Assembly: GCF_910592395.1 (NCBI RefSeq)
Contig: NC_088314.1
Span: 17,953,998 to 18,017,997, forward strand
Length of the DNA: 64,000 nucleotides
Direction of reading: 5' to 3'
Source of the DNA: Lineus longissimus
Lineage: Eukaryota > Nemertea > Pilidiophora > Heteronemertea > Lineidae
Part shown: in pieces, positions 11,201 to 24,100 of the stretch
How positions within the stretch are numbered: position 1 is the stretch's first letter
Layout: every line of letters begins with the position of its first letter
Program-made: the position numbers and the translations under genes
Notes under the pieces: model-generated
Seen by the model: the letters and a program-made list of their open reading frames with translations, nothing else
Told to the model about the DNA's origin: nothing
Database searches by the model: none

Positions 11201-13289
11201 TGGTGTAAGTTCAAAGCTTTGATCAATAGGGTACCTGCAAAACAACGGCAGCCGCTATGTGGTGCCGACGGTCACTTGGGTACTGCATTGGTGTGGCAGA
11301 GATGTGATGTTAATAATGTCTGCGGTTTGACATCATTTTGACACATATCTGATTGAATATCGGTGACAGGCTTACCTTGACCAGTCCTGCAGAACAGACC
11401 TAGCGGCCACCTGGATATCAGGAATGCCGCCCTTCTTTAATTTCCCGTGTCGTTGCGCAAGCAGGGATAGAAACTCGTTGGCACTCGTGAAGTTCCCTAT
11501 CCTGTAATGTAGCATGAGCTTCTCCTTGTTGCATCGCCGGAGGATTGCCTCCACTGGAGGGATGGGATCATCTATTGTCTCAATCTGAAGAATAACGGAA
11601 TGGTATTTGTCACCTCATGAAAAAATTATTTCTTTAAATCTCAGATTTCATCCCCGGACAGTAGGTTTACCGGAAACAAACAAGCAGACGCCCTGGCCCA
11701 AAAGGGCTGCAAACAGCAGCAGAAGAAAAAAACACTTCCTACAAAACATCCACAGAGACAGAACTCTCTTGGACAGCCGACTTCGTTACCGAAAACAGAC
11801 TGACGGTCTACCATGCATCTCGAAAATTCTGACACAGAAGAAGACAAAGAAGATTTTCTTCAAGCAGGGATGGAGTAGACCTCACTGCATTATTATGGCA
11901 TTGTGTGTAACTGAACTTTTATTTCCTGAGCCAACAGCGTACCCCTTTAAAGGCCCACTGCAGCGAATTAAAACTTGCTACACGTTGCTACTTACTTTTA
12001 CACAGTTTCTAAGGATCACAGCTGCATCTGAGTCCCCCTTGGCCATCACTATACCAGGACTGTCTAACAGTTTGATGTGTTTGTCTAACAGAACCTCCTG
12101 CATAACCCTGGAAGCGATGAAATAATAAACATGTCAGAAAACAGAGGACGGCAACGGTGTTTGAGTATTCCATGGCCTTGGCCATCAGCTGGGCTATCTG
12201 ACAATTTGATGTGGCAGGCTAACAGAACCTCCAGCATCATCCTGGACGAGAAGGACAATATCCACGTTTGCCTTGTTTGAAAAGAAAACTTCAAACATTA
12301 TGATTTTATATAGTAAGCAAGATCCCACCTTCCAGCCAGAAAAACCTGGAGATTCTAGTCAGGCGGCCCAACTGGTTCAGGGGCGATCAAGGAAACCCTT
12401 AACATCCGGAAGTATAAGCTCTCACTGAATCGATATGGGGACACTACCAACTGCCCTGGATATGGGACAACCTAATATCACCTCATTGTCACCGAGGAAA
12501 CAGTTCGATTACTGCATCAATGCAAAAGTTTTGGAAACTTTATGCTGTCTAAAAGTTTCAAAACTACTTGAGAACATGAAATATCACAGGTTTACAAGAG
12601 ACTTACTTGGTGACCCCAGGAGTATTGCCGACGTTGCACGCTTTAGACCGCTTCAAACTGTTAATGACGCTACTCTTTCCCGTGTTGGGAAACCCAACTA
12701 CGCCGACCATAATCGTCGTCTTCAAGTCTTTATTGCGGCAATAATTGTTGAGAAGTTTCATTAACGTACTCGCACCGAGGCATCGACTGGTTTTCATCAG
12801 TTCGTCCGAGGACAGTTTGATGGGCATTTTGCTCTGGGACTGAAAAATAAGACAGAGGTAAAAAGCTGAACATTGGCTGAGATTATGACTCCCAACATTA
12901 GAAAAATCTGACAAGTGCTTGCAGAAATCCAAGCTGTTGAGAAACCTCATAGACTCAAGATTAACACTGCTGGTTACCACGCAATAGGGACCAGGTTTGA
13001 TCCCGAGGAGAACCCAGGATTGTATTTCTGGATGAACCAGCGTGGCTTTCAAGGAACTAAAATTCTTGACTCTTCACAACAAGTTTGAGGCTCAATATGA
13101 GATAGATTAATGAGGGTCTCTCAGATGAGACTAAAAGCCGTGGTCCCTTGTATACGAGTGTTTGTGCCAGGGCAAGTAAAAGATCCCACATAGGTAGACA
13201 GTAGCCTTAAGTGACCTCTGTATCTTTGGCAAAAATCGGGTTACGACGCCAGTAACAATGATGACGATTATTGAGATGCTTGTCTAATA

Positions 13290-13362
<73 letters not shown>

Positions 13363-16300
13363 CGACGATGACCATGATTTAAAGTCGGTACTCACCAAGT
13401 TCTGTCTCTGCGTCTGGGTTGACGCTTTGAACAGCACTGTGGGGAACTCATTCTTTAAATACTTCAACCACTTTTCAACAATTTCTCGCGGAACCAAATC
13501 GATTTTGTTTAACAAAAGCACCAGTTTCTTTGCGGCTCCAGAGTTTACGACGGCCTCCTCAACTTCAAGACAGCGACTACCGATTGGGTCCCTGGCATCG
13601 AGAACCTCAACAATGACATCAGCGGCATCCACAACCTTTAGAAAAACAAATCGAGTAAACATATCTAAAATGGGTATGAAATGGCCAGGGCCATTGTGCT
13701 CACCTCATGTGGAGGAAAGATGGACAAAGAGCATGGTCTTGTGTCATGTAGTGTTAGGTTTGATGTAGGTCCAAGCAATTACAATTTCCCCAAAATGGCC
13801 AATTTACAGTACATTCGACCTCTGTGACCTTGAAAAGTAGGTCAAATCAAAGAAGACCCGGGTGACACATTGAATGGTTGTTAGAATTAGATGTACCTAT
13901 GATATAAAATTGGTGCCAATCGGGCAAGTCATTACTAGGAATAATGGCATTTTGAAGAATTTAGGATTTGGCCCCCTCCCTGGAGGCCAAACGGCAAATC
14001 AGATCGCACCAAACTTCGGTACCTGAGATCACCTGACCAAGGGGTACATGTGTACTTAATTTGTGATCAATAGTCATTGCAGTTAAGAAACGTGCCATAG
14101 TTACGGCCTGACGGCGAATTTACGCCATTTGACCTCTGTGACCTTGACAAGAAGGTCAAATTAAAAACCTGTGTGACATATACTGTATGGTGGTTAGATG
14201 TACCCATGATATCAAATTGGTGGCAATCGGGCAAGAAGTTAAGGAATAATCACATTTTTAAGGTTTTTGGATTTTGCCCCCTGGTGGTCAAGTGGTGAAT
14301 CATATTGGACCAAACTTTGGTCCCTGAGATCACCTGACTAAGGGGTAAATGTGTACCAAATTTGGTATCAATAGTCATTGCAGTTTAGAAACGTGCCATC
14401 GTTACATCCTAACGGCTAATTTACACCATTTGACCTCTGTGACCTTGAAAAGGAGGTCAAATCAAAAACCCGGAGGATATATGATGCACCTTTGCTAGAA
14501 GTACCTACCATATTTTTTTCAAAATTTCCCGACTACTATTAAGGGAGATATTGCATATTTTCACTTTTAACGTTTGTCCCCCTGGTGGCCAAACCATGAA
14601 ACGAATCGGACCGAAACTTGGTCTCCCAGGTGTCATTACATAAGGGTACATGTGTACCAAGTTTCAACTCAATAGCTCTAACAGTTACGAAACGTGCCCT
14701 GCTAACGGACGACGGACGACGACGACGACGACGACGACGGACGACGGACGCCACGGTATGGGATAAGCTCACCTCTGCTAAGAGGTGAGCTAACAAGGAA
14801 GTTCTTTCATTCTATTATAATTTAAAATATTTTTCACAGATCCGGCCTAAGCTGATCTCTTGTCACTAACCTGTAATAGTGTGATCACAATAGTAATGTT
14901 ACACAGCCCCGGGCAGCCGGTGTTACAAGTGACCAGCTTTCGTTGACACCGTGAATGAACATTGGTCAGGCCTACCTTGGAGATAATCTAGGGTTGCACA
15001 CCACTATCTTTACCTTTTTGAACTCTTTAAAATAAGCCTTTCTGGAAGTTTCAATGTCATCACTGGCGCCAAATTCCATCGCCGTTGCTCCTTGTGTAAC
15101 AGCTTGTTTCTTCTCAAATGCCGCTGATCGTTTCTGTGCATCAGTGACGAGACTGCTCAGACTCCTCTTCTTCTCGAGCAGACGGACTCGGTCTTTCTTT
15201 CGTTTTTCTCTCATTCTTTCACGCTCTGCTTCAATCTGCGAAACAAGTTTAAACATTTATAACCACAAAATCAAAATCAAACAGATTCCGATTTTGTGAT
15301 TACCTATTTGTTTGCATTTCTGCTGAAATTTCCTTTCCAATGACACCAAATTCATATCAAATACTACTTATCAAAAGACAACCGATTGCCAAGTTTGGAT
15401 TTGAAATCTTCAAAGAAAGACCAAACTGATGATTCAGAATCAAAGGTTAAGTCTTGAAGACTTTATGTACAGAGTCTCTAACCATTTGCGTTTAACAGGA
15501 CATCATAAGGGAGGGAATTACCCCTGCTAGAAAGGAAATGTCGATCTTCCCATTTTCTTACCCTATTCTTCCTCTCTTCGGCCTCCTTCAAGATCTGATC
15601 CTTGAACGGATAACTGTTAGGGATACCAGGATCCTTCTTCTCTGTAAATAAACAACAAAATATTTTTGGAGGGGGAAGGGGAGTACCTGTCCTGATGTCT
15701 CATTAGAAAAAAATCCTGACACAAAATATTGCTCCTTTTCAACTTTCCCGAATCTCGCCACAATATGGGCGTCTGCCCCAAAAATCCTGGCTGTTATTTG
15801 GTCTGTTTTGTGGCCCTATACACTCACTTTTGGGGTGCGGATTTTTCTTTGCGTCCCTTCTAAGTTTCCTATTGTGTTCTCGGACCTAAAATAATGTAAA
15901 GAATTTTTAATAACATCACATATCATTTAGGCCCTACTCCTCATCGAGAGCTTCATCAGCCGACTGTCACTATACTATGATATGAGTAGGCTCAGCCTAC
16001 CTGCAAACATGATGACGGATGTGATTAATACACTACACTATGCTACGGTATCACCATGATGACCATCATGCGATGCGATTATTTACATCACGTCCACGAT
16101 TTAACACATGAAGAAGACTGCCATGTATTGATGTACGTTACCGGCGTATCTGGCAAAGGGCCTATCAAACACAGATCACCGAGATTGGTGGTGCAATGCT
16201 TACTTAGTTATCATTATTATGCATAGCACTGACCACTGTACTGTACTGGGCTTGCATGCATGTGTATCAGTGTATTGTGTGTGTGTGTCTTTTACTGACG

Positions 16301-16472
16301 ACTTTAGACTCACCTTTTTCTGTATTTTGTACTTATTCCGGCAGGTCTGCCGCTTGCTCGTCTTCTCTGAAAGGTACAATGTAAATATTACTGCAATATA
16401 CATTACATTAAACATTTCAAATAGTTGTTGTTGAGGCGAAAAGGGAAACTTACTGCCAAACCCTTTCGGCAT
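8216..16472 (-). CDS. GNL3L: Nucleostemin-family GTPase, GNL3/GNL3L type, 13 coding exons, 599 aa
   Basis: Coding exons in transcript order: 16472-16454, 16366-16314, 15885-15828, 15641-15562, 15235-15014, 13635-13396, 12839-12607, 12107-11996, 11584-11376, 10860-10724, 9843-9686, 8987-8810, 8316-8216. All junctions are GT-AG and phases agree (1800 nt). The N-terminus is basic ([20 protein letters not shown]), as in the nucleolar targeting region of the family, then a lysine/arginine-rich coiled-coil-like stretch. The GTPase is circularly permuted: DARDP at about 157-161, NKID (G4) at 187-190, GFPNTGKSS (G1) at 273-281, DSPG (G3) at 317-320, so all key motifs are intact. An acidic segment (exon 11) and a basic tail follow. 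The DSPG motif, TK(V)MQEV and [12 protein letters not shown]-like end resemble GNL3L; the last residues ([10 protein letters not shown]) resemble GNL3. It is probably the single pre-duplication gene, acting in ribosome biogenesis in the nucleolus. The symbol is by closest motif match. Confidence 0.93.
8451..8740 (+). mobile_element. tRNA-derived SINE, family 2
   Basis: GTGGTCTAGAGGCTCA resembles an A box and CTGGTTCCGTCCCC a B box. The body shares GAAATGCTCAG and TATCAGACTATAAATCC-type words with the element at 50874. It lies in the last intron of the GNL3L gene (between exons 12 and 13). Confidence 0.6.
9879..10216 (+). mobile_element. tRNA-derived SINE, family 1, with (GAT)n tail
   Basis: The tRNA-like head has A box TAGCCTAGTGGTTAACA and B box GGGTTCGATCCC. 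The body contains GATGAACCGGCGTGGCTTTC, and the copy ends in a GATGAT repeat. It lies in intron 10 of GNL3L (transcript order) and is followed directly by a pogo-like MITE. Confidence 0.8.
10221..10398 (+). mobile_element. pogo/Tigger-like MITE, copy 2
   Basis: The left end is slightly degraded (CTAGTGGAATCTCCCTTAGC); the right end is GAGAGGTTCCACTG. It abuts the SINE at 9879 and lies in a GNL3L intron. Confidence 0.75.
11640..11880 (-). repeat. Dispersed repeat shared with 56200-56500
   Basis: The reverse complement of this stretch matches the plus strand near 56215-56300, sharing for example TTTTCGGTAACGAAGTC- and CTGTCC(A/T)AGAGAGTT-like words and a CTTCTTCTT-rich side. It is probably a SINE-type element. 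It lies in GNL3L intron 8 and carries no coding exon. Confidence 0.5.
12160..12245 (-). pseudogene. Decayed duplicate of GNL3L exon 8
   Basis: On the minus strand this stretch parallels real exon 8 (11996-12107). It has a CCAG acceptor remnant, then a GGAGGTTCTGTTAGC-type segment, an ACATCAAA(T/C)TGT-type segment and ATGGCCAAGG. It lacks about 5 nt just after the position of the G3 aspartate-serine-proline, so the frame is broken and the G3 glycine is lost. It lies between exons 7 and 8. It appears to be a local tandem duplication that has decayed, and including it would frameshift the protein. Confidence 0.7.
12943..13380 (+). mobile_element. SINE family 1 copy with very long (GAT)n tail
   Basis: The tRNA-like head is degraded (GGTTTGATCCCG as B box). 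The body matches the copy at 9879, and the 3' tail runs into about 28 GAT repeats (13288-13372). It lies in GNL3L intron 6, and the tail ends about 25 nt from the exon 6 donor at 13395. Confidence 0.8.
13690..14795. mobile_element. Dispersed repeat with three ~300-bp internal units and hairpin end
   Basis: The word TTGACCTCTGTGACCTTGA recurs near 13815, 14130 and 14431. Each unit also carries a CATGTGTAC...CAATAG(T/C) motif and an AAACGTGCC motif. The right end has a (GAC)n run (14706-14752) and then a strong hairpin (GCTCACCTC, loop, GAGGTGAGC). GTGCTCACCTC also occurs at the left end near 13698. This is a common style of non-autonomous element in marine invertebrates, but the superfamily is not clear. 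It lies in GNL3L intron 5. Confidence 0.6.
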
Positions 16473-18109
16473 GCTGAAACCACATGTATAAACTGGCAAA
16501 ATGAGTAATATTCGTTGAATGACTTTTTATTTTGATGACGTCATTACGAGGATGCTCAATCGTCTACGATGCCCCATAAGAAATATTTACATTTTTCAGG
16601 AATGAGCTTAAAAACTCAAACGGAATCTAACTTGGTAATATTACAACAGCAAACATGCAATTCAAATAAAAACGTTCAAGAAACATTTCAAATACCTAAA
16701 AGGCCTTTTAAAAAAATGAAAAGAAGAATGAGAATGCTTAATTTTCGGCATTCGAGTTTTATATCTTTGACAAATTCAAATTCAAATTCAAATTAGTTTA
16801 TTAATCAAAAGGCCCGGAGGGCAAAGGTACACATGGTACAATAGAGATACAATGATTTTGATTGAAAGTACATAAGACATACAAAGGATACATGACAAAA
16901 GTAACAATATAAAGTCTACTACCGGGGTCAAACCTGGAGTAGATACTAGTAGGTGGGAGAGAGGAGGTCCTTATTTTATGCGATCAGAAAAGCATTTCTG
17001 TAAAAATGATGATAGCTTCTGACAAATTCCAGGGTCCTCATTTGAAAGAAGCCAGATAAATTTTGATGGCTATTTATTAAATCCGGCACCGTAGATAGGT
17101 TTGGAAATTCTTTTTATGACGTCACTAAAACCCGATTCATAAATTTTGCCGAACATGGACCATTTTGCAATTGCATTTTGTGTTTTTTTAATATTTTAGT
17201 GCTATAAATGTCGAATTCATCCATTCACTGCTCTTCAAACGCTTTTGAATTAATCTAGGCTATACACCTCACTCATCAGCTTCCACGGGTCAGGATAATC
17301 TGATCAGAGTCATAGTAGCAAGTAGGCCTACTTGTTTTATGTGAAAAATTACTTTGTAAGTGAGAAAACTTTGACATGTTTGGCCCTGTCCTAGTGTGAA
17401 AGTAAATGTAGTCCCCCAGGAAAATTGGTCCTAATCTATTGTTGAAGGGATTTGAAAATTCTGCGGCTCAATTGCAGAATCCCTGACAAATTCCAGAAAT
17501 GTTCTGACACTTGAATATTCAGTATAGTCAAGACTATGTCAAGATGTGTGGTTGACAATTACATGATTTATTATGAGTTACCGGAGTGGCGGAGGCATGA
17601 CAATTGACATTGCATTAGGGATTAGAAGAGTAATCCAAGAATGAAATATGGTTTAGGGAATTGATACCACACTCTCAGTAGTGGCTGTCTCAACAAAACT
17701 AGTTGGAGGGCGGAGCTAAAATGTCAACCAAAGCCGAGGAAATTGTTTTGGTCTGAATGTGAATTCCTGAAATGTTCTGTGTCACGCACTATCACCAATA
17801 GGCAATACACATATGTCTCGTGCACAACCTGGTCCTTTTTTTCCGGACTTTGCATTGACACATGGTCATATTTCCTATCATTGCAGAATACCCGTCCAAC
17901 CCCACTTGAAGAAAGTTGACTTATCCAGTGATGTTGCAGAAGGCCTATTATAAAAGGCCCATATCAGCTGGAACTGCTCTCTGCCTATAACAAGTGCTGT
18001 CACTGCCCAGTCTGATCTGCCAGTAACCGCTGCTGCCATCGACAGGATCTGCATGGACTGTTTGTGAGGCCTGGCTAATCCATATCACCTGTGCCACTGA
18101 GGATATCAC
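16473..18109. other. Intergenic region between divergent GNL3L and MFSD5
   Basis: GNL3L and MFSD5 start codons point away from each other with about 1.6 kb between them. The interval holds a LINE tail (16777-16960) and otherwise unique-looking AT-rich sequence. No TATA box or CpG-dense block is obvious, so a shared promoter is not supported. Confidence 0.5.
16777..16960 (-). mobile_element. LINE 3' tail
   Basis: A TTCAAA repeat at 16777-16796 is followed by TTTATTAATCAAAAGGCC and the stem GGCCCGGAGGGC. The arrangement parallels the LINE end at 4861-4935: a short simple-repeat tail, an AATAAA-like word and a GC hairpin. It is a 5'-truncated relic with no recognisable coding part. Confidence 0.55.
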
Positions 18110-21100
18110 ATGATGTCGGGCTTTATTATTGGTTTCTGGCTCCTTCTGTTGATCTGCGGACTTTTGTTCTGGTACACCAGACAAACCATTCCGTCCGTCG
18201 GCGATGCTAACTTCAGGAAGTTTCAGAGGACTTATTTGGTGGTTTATCTGTTTGCAACGGGTGAGTACGGTTACCAAGAATATCAGGAAGTTTCAGAGGA
18301 CTTATTTGGTGGTTTATCTGTTTGCAACGGGTGAGTACGGTTACCAAGAATATCAGGAAGTTTCAGAGGACTTATTTGGTGGTTTATCTGTTTGCAACGG
18401 GTGAGTATGGTTACCAAGAATATCAGAGTACTTTATGAGTACTTATCAGGAATATCAGAGTACTTTATGAGTACTTGTCAAGAATATCAGAGTACTTTAT
18501 GAGTACTTATCAAGAACATCAGAGTAATGAGTACTTTTTATGAATACTTATCAAGAATATCAGAGTACTTTATGAGTACTTATCAAGAATATCAGAGTAC
18601 TTTGTGAGTACTTGTCAAGAACATCAGAGTAATGAGTACTTTATGAATACTTATCAAGAACATCAGAGTACTTTATGAGTACTTATCAAGAATACTAGAG
18701 TACTAATAAATACTTGTTGTGTTGACCGATCTTCTTACCTAAAGATTCCTGGTCTACTCAGTTCTTTGCTTGCTCTGTCTAAGAGTCGCTATATCGTCGA
18801 GTTTCCTTCTGCAGTCCTGACACATGTCTTTCGGGTTTCTTGGTATAGCTTTTGAGAGCTTTTTGTCATTCAAGGGACCAACCTGGTTCCCATTACTCAC
18901 TTTACAATGAGGACCCAAATGGGTTGGCCTCTGGGGTGAGCGTAACAACAAACTTATCAAGCTCTGCCAGTGTGGGTGCATTTTATGTAACTTCAAAAAA
19001 GTAGAGAGTACAGATACATGTATGTTTCCTTGAAATATTGAGTAAAGACCATGTTTTTGGCATTTTGGACGCAGAATGTACCGTTCAACAGAAATCATCA
19101 GATGACACATTATTTTTTCAGCTGCCGACTGGCTCCAAGGTCCGTATGTGTACGCGTTGTACGATCATTATGGGATGTCGCAGTATGACATCGAGATTTT
19201 GTTCGTCGCCGGCTTTGGATCCAGTATGCTTGTTGGGACGTTTGTTGGATCCGTTGCTGATAAATAGTAAGTTGAATAGAGTGGAACCGCCCTCGAATTT
19301 CTTCCACAAGAGGGATCTGTCAGTGTTGACGTTTGGCTAATGATTAACACTGGTACTAGCATTAGTACTAGGTGTGATGTCATTTTTTCGTGGTGACGAC
19401 GTCGCCCAAGGCGGCTCTCATGAATTAAGAATTCGATATTTTCCACAGTGACATTTTTTATTGTACTGTTTAATATTATTGTGATGATAAATGTTGTCAG
19501 TCCACCTTAAAAATTCACACTATTTTGATTGTTAACCCATGGGTCGTGATGCAACAAGTTACCCCCAAGCCTCTCTTTAACATTCATAAATTGATCGAAA
19601 TTTAACCATTCAAGCTTCAAAATGAGCTGTTGATAAACCATAGAAGATCAGATGAAAATGAATTATATACATTTTGTATGGGTGGTGTTTTATGTGAATT
19701 TTTAGAATCTCAAACACTGAGGTATAATTTTGTTTCATATTTTACTATTTCAGCGGTCGTCGGGCAAATTGTGTATTGTACGGCATACTTTATGGGCTTG
19801 CCTGTATTACAAAGGTAAAGAAATTATTTAAGGATTGTCAGACAGTGAATTGTGCCTTGTTATGTTAAGCCTCTTTACATTCAAACTACTTTTAAAAAAA
19901 CCAGCGCATAGTACGAAATAAAGACATAGCTGTGAAAAAACCTGGTGTATTTGTTAAGGAATTAAGTTGGTTATAAAAACAAGCTGGGTAGCCTACATGA
20001 ACATGTACCCGGGGGCCCATGTCGTTTATTTTGTTGTCTAAAGTATTGTTACTGGTGGTGATAAGAACGGTGCCTCAAGTTAGCTCTGGGTCTTACAGGG
20101 GGTGATTTTCATTTTCAATGAACACCGATGTAGCCTAGTGCACACATACCCTAAATTAACATGCAGCATTCGGGAAAATTGATACACCTACCAACTTTAT
20201 ACTGATAGTGATGAGGCACAAGCATGCAATCATGTACCTCACATTATGACTGACTATTAGCGCCATCTTGCCTTAGAAATAGGAAAAACATGTAGAAGTT
20301 GAACCAACAGTAAATATATGCAAATGAAAAGCATACAAACCCCTTAAAAGACGATGATGATGCATAAAAAATAAAAACCTATGAAATTTTTTGCTTTTCT
20401 TTCAGCATTTCAATAATTTCTGGATATTGATGCTGGGACGTCTTCTGGGTGGTACAGCGACCAGTATACTGTATAGTGCGTTTGAATCATGGCTGATTTG
20501 TGAGCACAATAAGGTACGGAAAAGAGTTCTGTTAAAATTTACTATTCCTGATCGGAAATGATGTACGTGTAGTTTGATTGGATTCAACTATAAATCCATT
20601 GAACTCCATTAATCGTTTCTTTTGCACTTTCCTCACCACTAGATGAGCACTGAGAGTACAATTTGTGACCAAAAAAAGAGTAAGGGGGGGGTCACTGTTA
20701 ACAAATCTTTTGTGCTAACTTCTCGGTATAACTTGCAAATGTGAATGAACACCTTAGTTTGTATGGCAAGGATAATCTTTTGATCAAGACTGTACCTCTC
20801 ATGTATCTCATCCAATTTCAGCGAGGGTTCGATCAGGATTTGTTATCAACAATCTTCTCGCATGCCGTCCTCGGAAATTCAGTCGTTGCCATTTTCTCTG
20901 GGGTTATTGCCCAACAATGTGCCGATGTATTTGGCTATGTGTGAGTAAAACAACTTTTGAAAAGTCGCCTCTACAGGGTGGCCCAGAATTATTTTCCCTC
21001 ACACAATGGATACACAATAGAATTCTATTGTGCAAGGGAAAAATTTTCTGGGCCACCCTGTGTTCATCTGCATCCTGTGTAGTTGGAATCGCGACTGGGC

Positions 21101-24100
21101 GTCAAGATGATGGAAAAGTCTCCTTTCATACTGCTAATCTGGTCTCGTAAAGCAGAGACAAACTGTCTCCTGGAAGAGAAATAAAGTAGAACCTCTCTAT
21201 TAAGGACACCCTCGGGACTGACAAGTGTTGTCCTTAATAAAGAGGTGTTTATTAGAGAGGTCAAGTTGAATGGAATGTACCAATTCGGGACTAAAACTAG
21301 TGTCCTATATTGCATCCCATATATGTTCTTGTTTTTTCACCCAGGTCACCGTTCGATCTCTCCCTGGTCATGTTAATTATAATGACAATCATCACCATGG
21401 TAACGTGGTCAGAAAACCATGGTGACCGCACCGGAGATGTGTCAAAATCATTCAAAGATGCCATCCATGCCATTAAATCAGGTAAGTTTTGTTTTTGAAC
21501 CGATTTTTTTCAACAGAATGGCTTTGTTTTTTGGTCATCTAAACTTGTGATTTTTTTGTGGCGATCAAACCCTGAATATCATCTTCAACGAGTTTCTCCC
21601 TGTTGATGTCAAAGGGGTGCACCATCCCGGAGCCTGTGAACATTTCATAGGGCCTCAAACCTCCGCTAATTGGGAATTGGCACAGAATTGGCCTTTTCAA
21701 AACAGGGGATTTGTCTTCATTTTCAGTATAAAAAGGAATTTGGTCTTTTTTGGAAATTTTTAAAAGGAAATTTTGAAGATATGTTTTAGTTTTTGAGCAG
21801 CTTTTGCAAAATAGCAAAAACCAGCAAATGTATTCATGAAAACATTTCGGGGGGTATATTTTGATCGTGTAATGAATGAAATTACTTTCATTGGCGTGAC
21901 TCAGTGCAGAGAACTTTGGAATGGATGATATACATTGATGCTAAAACCAAGGAGCCTCATGGCCTAGTTGTTTACACTCCTGACCACCACGCAATAGGGC
22001 CCGGGTTCGATCCCGGGGAGAACCCATGATCGTATGTCTGGATGAACCGGCGTGGCTTTCAAGGAACTAATATTCCTGGCTCTTCACAGTCCTTCGAATG
22101 AGACTCAAAACCGAGGTTCCTTTTACCTGGTGTCTATGCCAGGGCAAGCTAAGACCCCACCAAGTGAGAAACATGAGTAGCTTGCGTGGACTCTATCTCT
22201 CTCGCCAAAGTCGGACCACTAGGCCAATAAACCCAATTGGCGCCTAACCGTAGTGGCACGCAGGATACGTTCATCCCGCCTTGGAGGATTACTCCTAGGA
22301 GAATGACCCCTCCAAGTGCAGAGCGAACGCTGAAGAAGAAGAAGAAGATGCTAAAACCTTTCTAAGAAAGAAGCTATAATTTTCTCCTCATTTTACTCCC
22401 ACTTTTTTTCAGACCATAAGATCCTCTGCCTCGGCTTGATCCAGGCGTTGTTCGAAGGTGCCATGTATACATTTGTGTTGGAGTGGACACCCGCCCTGAC
22501 GCCGCCAAAACCTGTCGTACCAGCAGCCGGTTCTGTCACGGACGAAGGGAACGATGGTCACCGGGGAACGATACCTCATGGATATATATTCGCCGCATTT
22601 ATGGTGAGTAGAGGAATCTCTTCAATGAGGAAAGTCAACCACTCTGCTGTGGAATGTCATTTGTGGCAAAGACACTACGTCATTCTTTGCCTCATGTGTC
22701 GTAAAACATTGCCTTGCCATCTCTTTAAATCAACTAGAAGAAGGATACGCCAAAAATCAGTTTGAATCAACTGGACTATGTGTCTGTCTTTCCAGGTTGC
22801 CATCATGATTGGTTCATCTTTATTCAAAATACTCAACAAACACATCGCTGTCGAGTCCTTTATGAGGTAAGAGAATTTCTTAATTACAGTAGAACCTCTC
22901 TATTAAGGACACTTCAGGACTGACAAGTGCTGTCCTTAAAGGCCATATATCAAGGTTTGAAGACATGCTTGATACTCATGAAATATGTTGAGGGTTAAAA
23001 AAACAAGATCCCAGACATTAAAAAAATTCTAATAATAAAGTCATTATTTAGTTATTTCAATTTTCAATTTTAAACTATTTGAATTTCCCACCACACACAA
23101 CTTTAGATTAGTTCCACTAGGGATTTTTTGATGACGTAGATCAGGTCAGTCAGAACAAAGCAAGATGGCTTCCGCATACAGTTCAGAGAGTGAGAGCAGT
23201 GAATTTGAGGATGTTTTGGTCGATACAGAAGGATATTTAAACGTTGAGCCGTACATGTTCGAGCCATTAATATCACTAGATCATAATGAGAGTGATCATT
23301 CGGACGAAAGTGATTAGAATTTGTGGTTAATCAATTTGCATGGCAGACCTGCCGATATAGCGAAGAAGACATTGATAGACGGTTGCAGATGCATAACATG
23401 TATGATTTTTGAACAGACCAATGTTGCACAATATTGTTTCGCCTCGTCAGTGTTGTATCGCCAGTTATGTCATGACGCTGAACTACTATTGAAAAGTGAC
23501 GGTATTATGCACAATCATCTTGACGTGACGATATAATGCCGTGCAACGTTAGATAGGCCTAGATGTCAGATGACAATAATCTGTCATTGACAGTGGCTGT
23601 CACTGACACTGACCTGTGTCGCTGTCACCTTGCTATGGCTGGAACACAAGAAGACACTATGCGGTATCACAGGCCCCAATAGGGCCTACACATTATGTAT
23701 AACAACCGACCTCAGCAGCCTCGGGCATTAAATGCAATTGACATGGTTGGAACAGCTGTTTTTACAAGTGGCATTTAATATTCAGTTGGATGCAGATATC
23801 CGGCTTCATGTGATAATCCGTATCGATAAAGTGATCACTGCAAAGTTTGGCCGAAGGCCCAGGCTTCCAACACTCCAAACGTTTGCACTTCCGAATCCAC
23901 AGCTTCCTCCTCTCTCGTTCAACTGGCTTTGGAAATTCATGAAAATGGGTCCCATCCGTCATTCGATTGTTCTTTGTGCTATCCTTGACACAATTCGGAG
24001 CCACACAATACACCATAGTGAATGAAACACATTACTTCCAGGTGTGCATAATTAATTAAGGCCCTCCTGCTTTTATGATTGCATGACATGTACAGATAAC

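Noticed and set aside
13271-13768. 165-codon Asp-rich protein
   Set aside because: The first part is a (GAT)n SINE tail and the rest is antisense to GNL3L exon 6.
18204-18404. Alternative MFSD5 N-terminus
   Set aside because: Frame created by the 70-bp donor triplication; it would put exon 2 out of frame.
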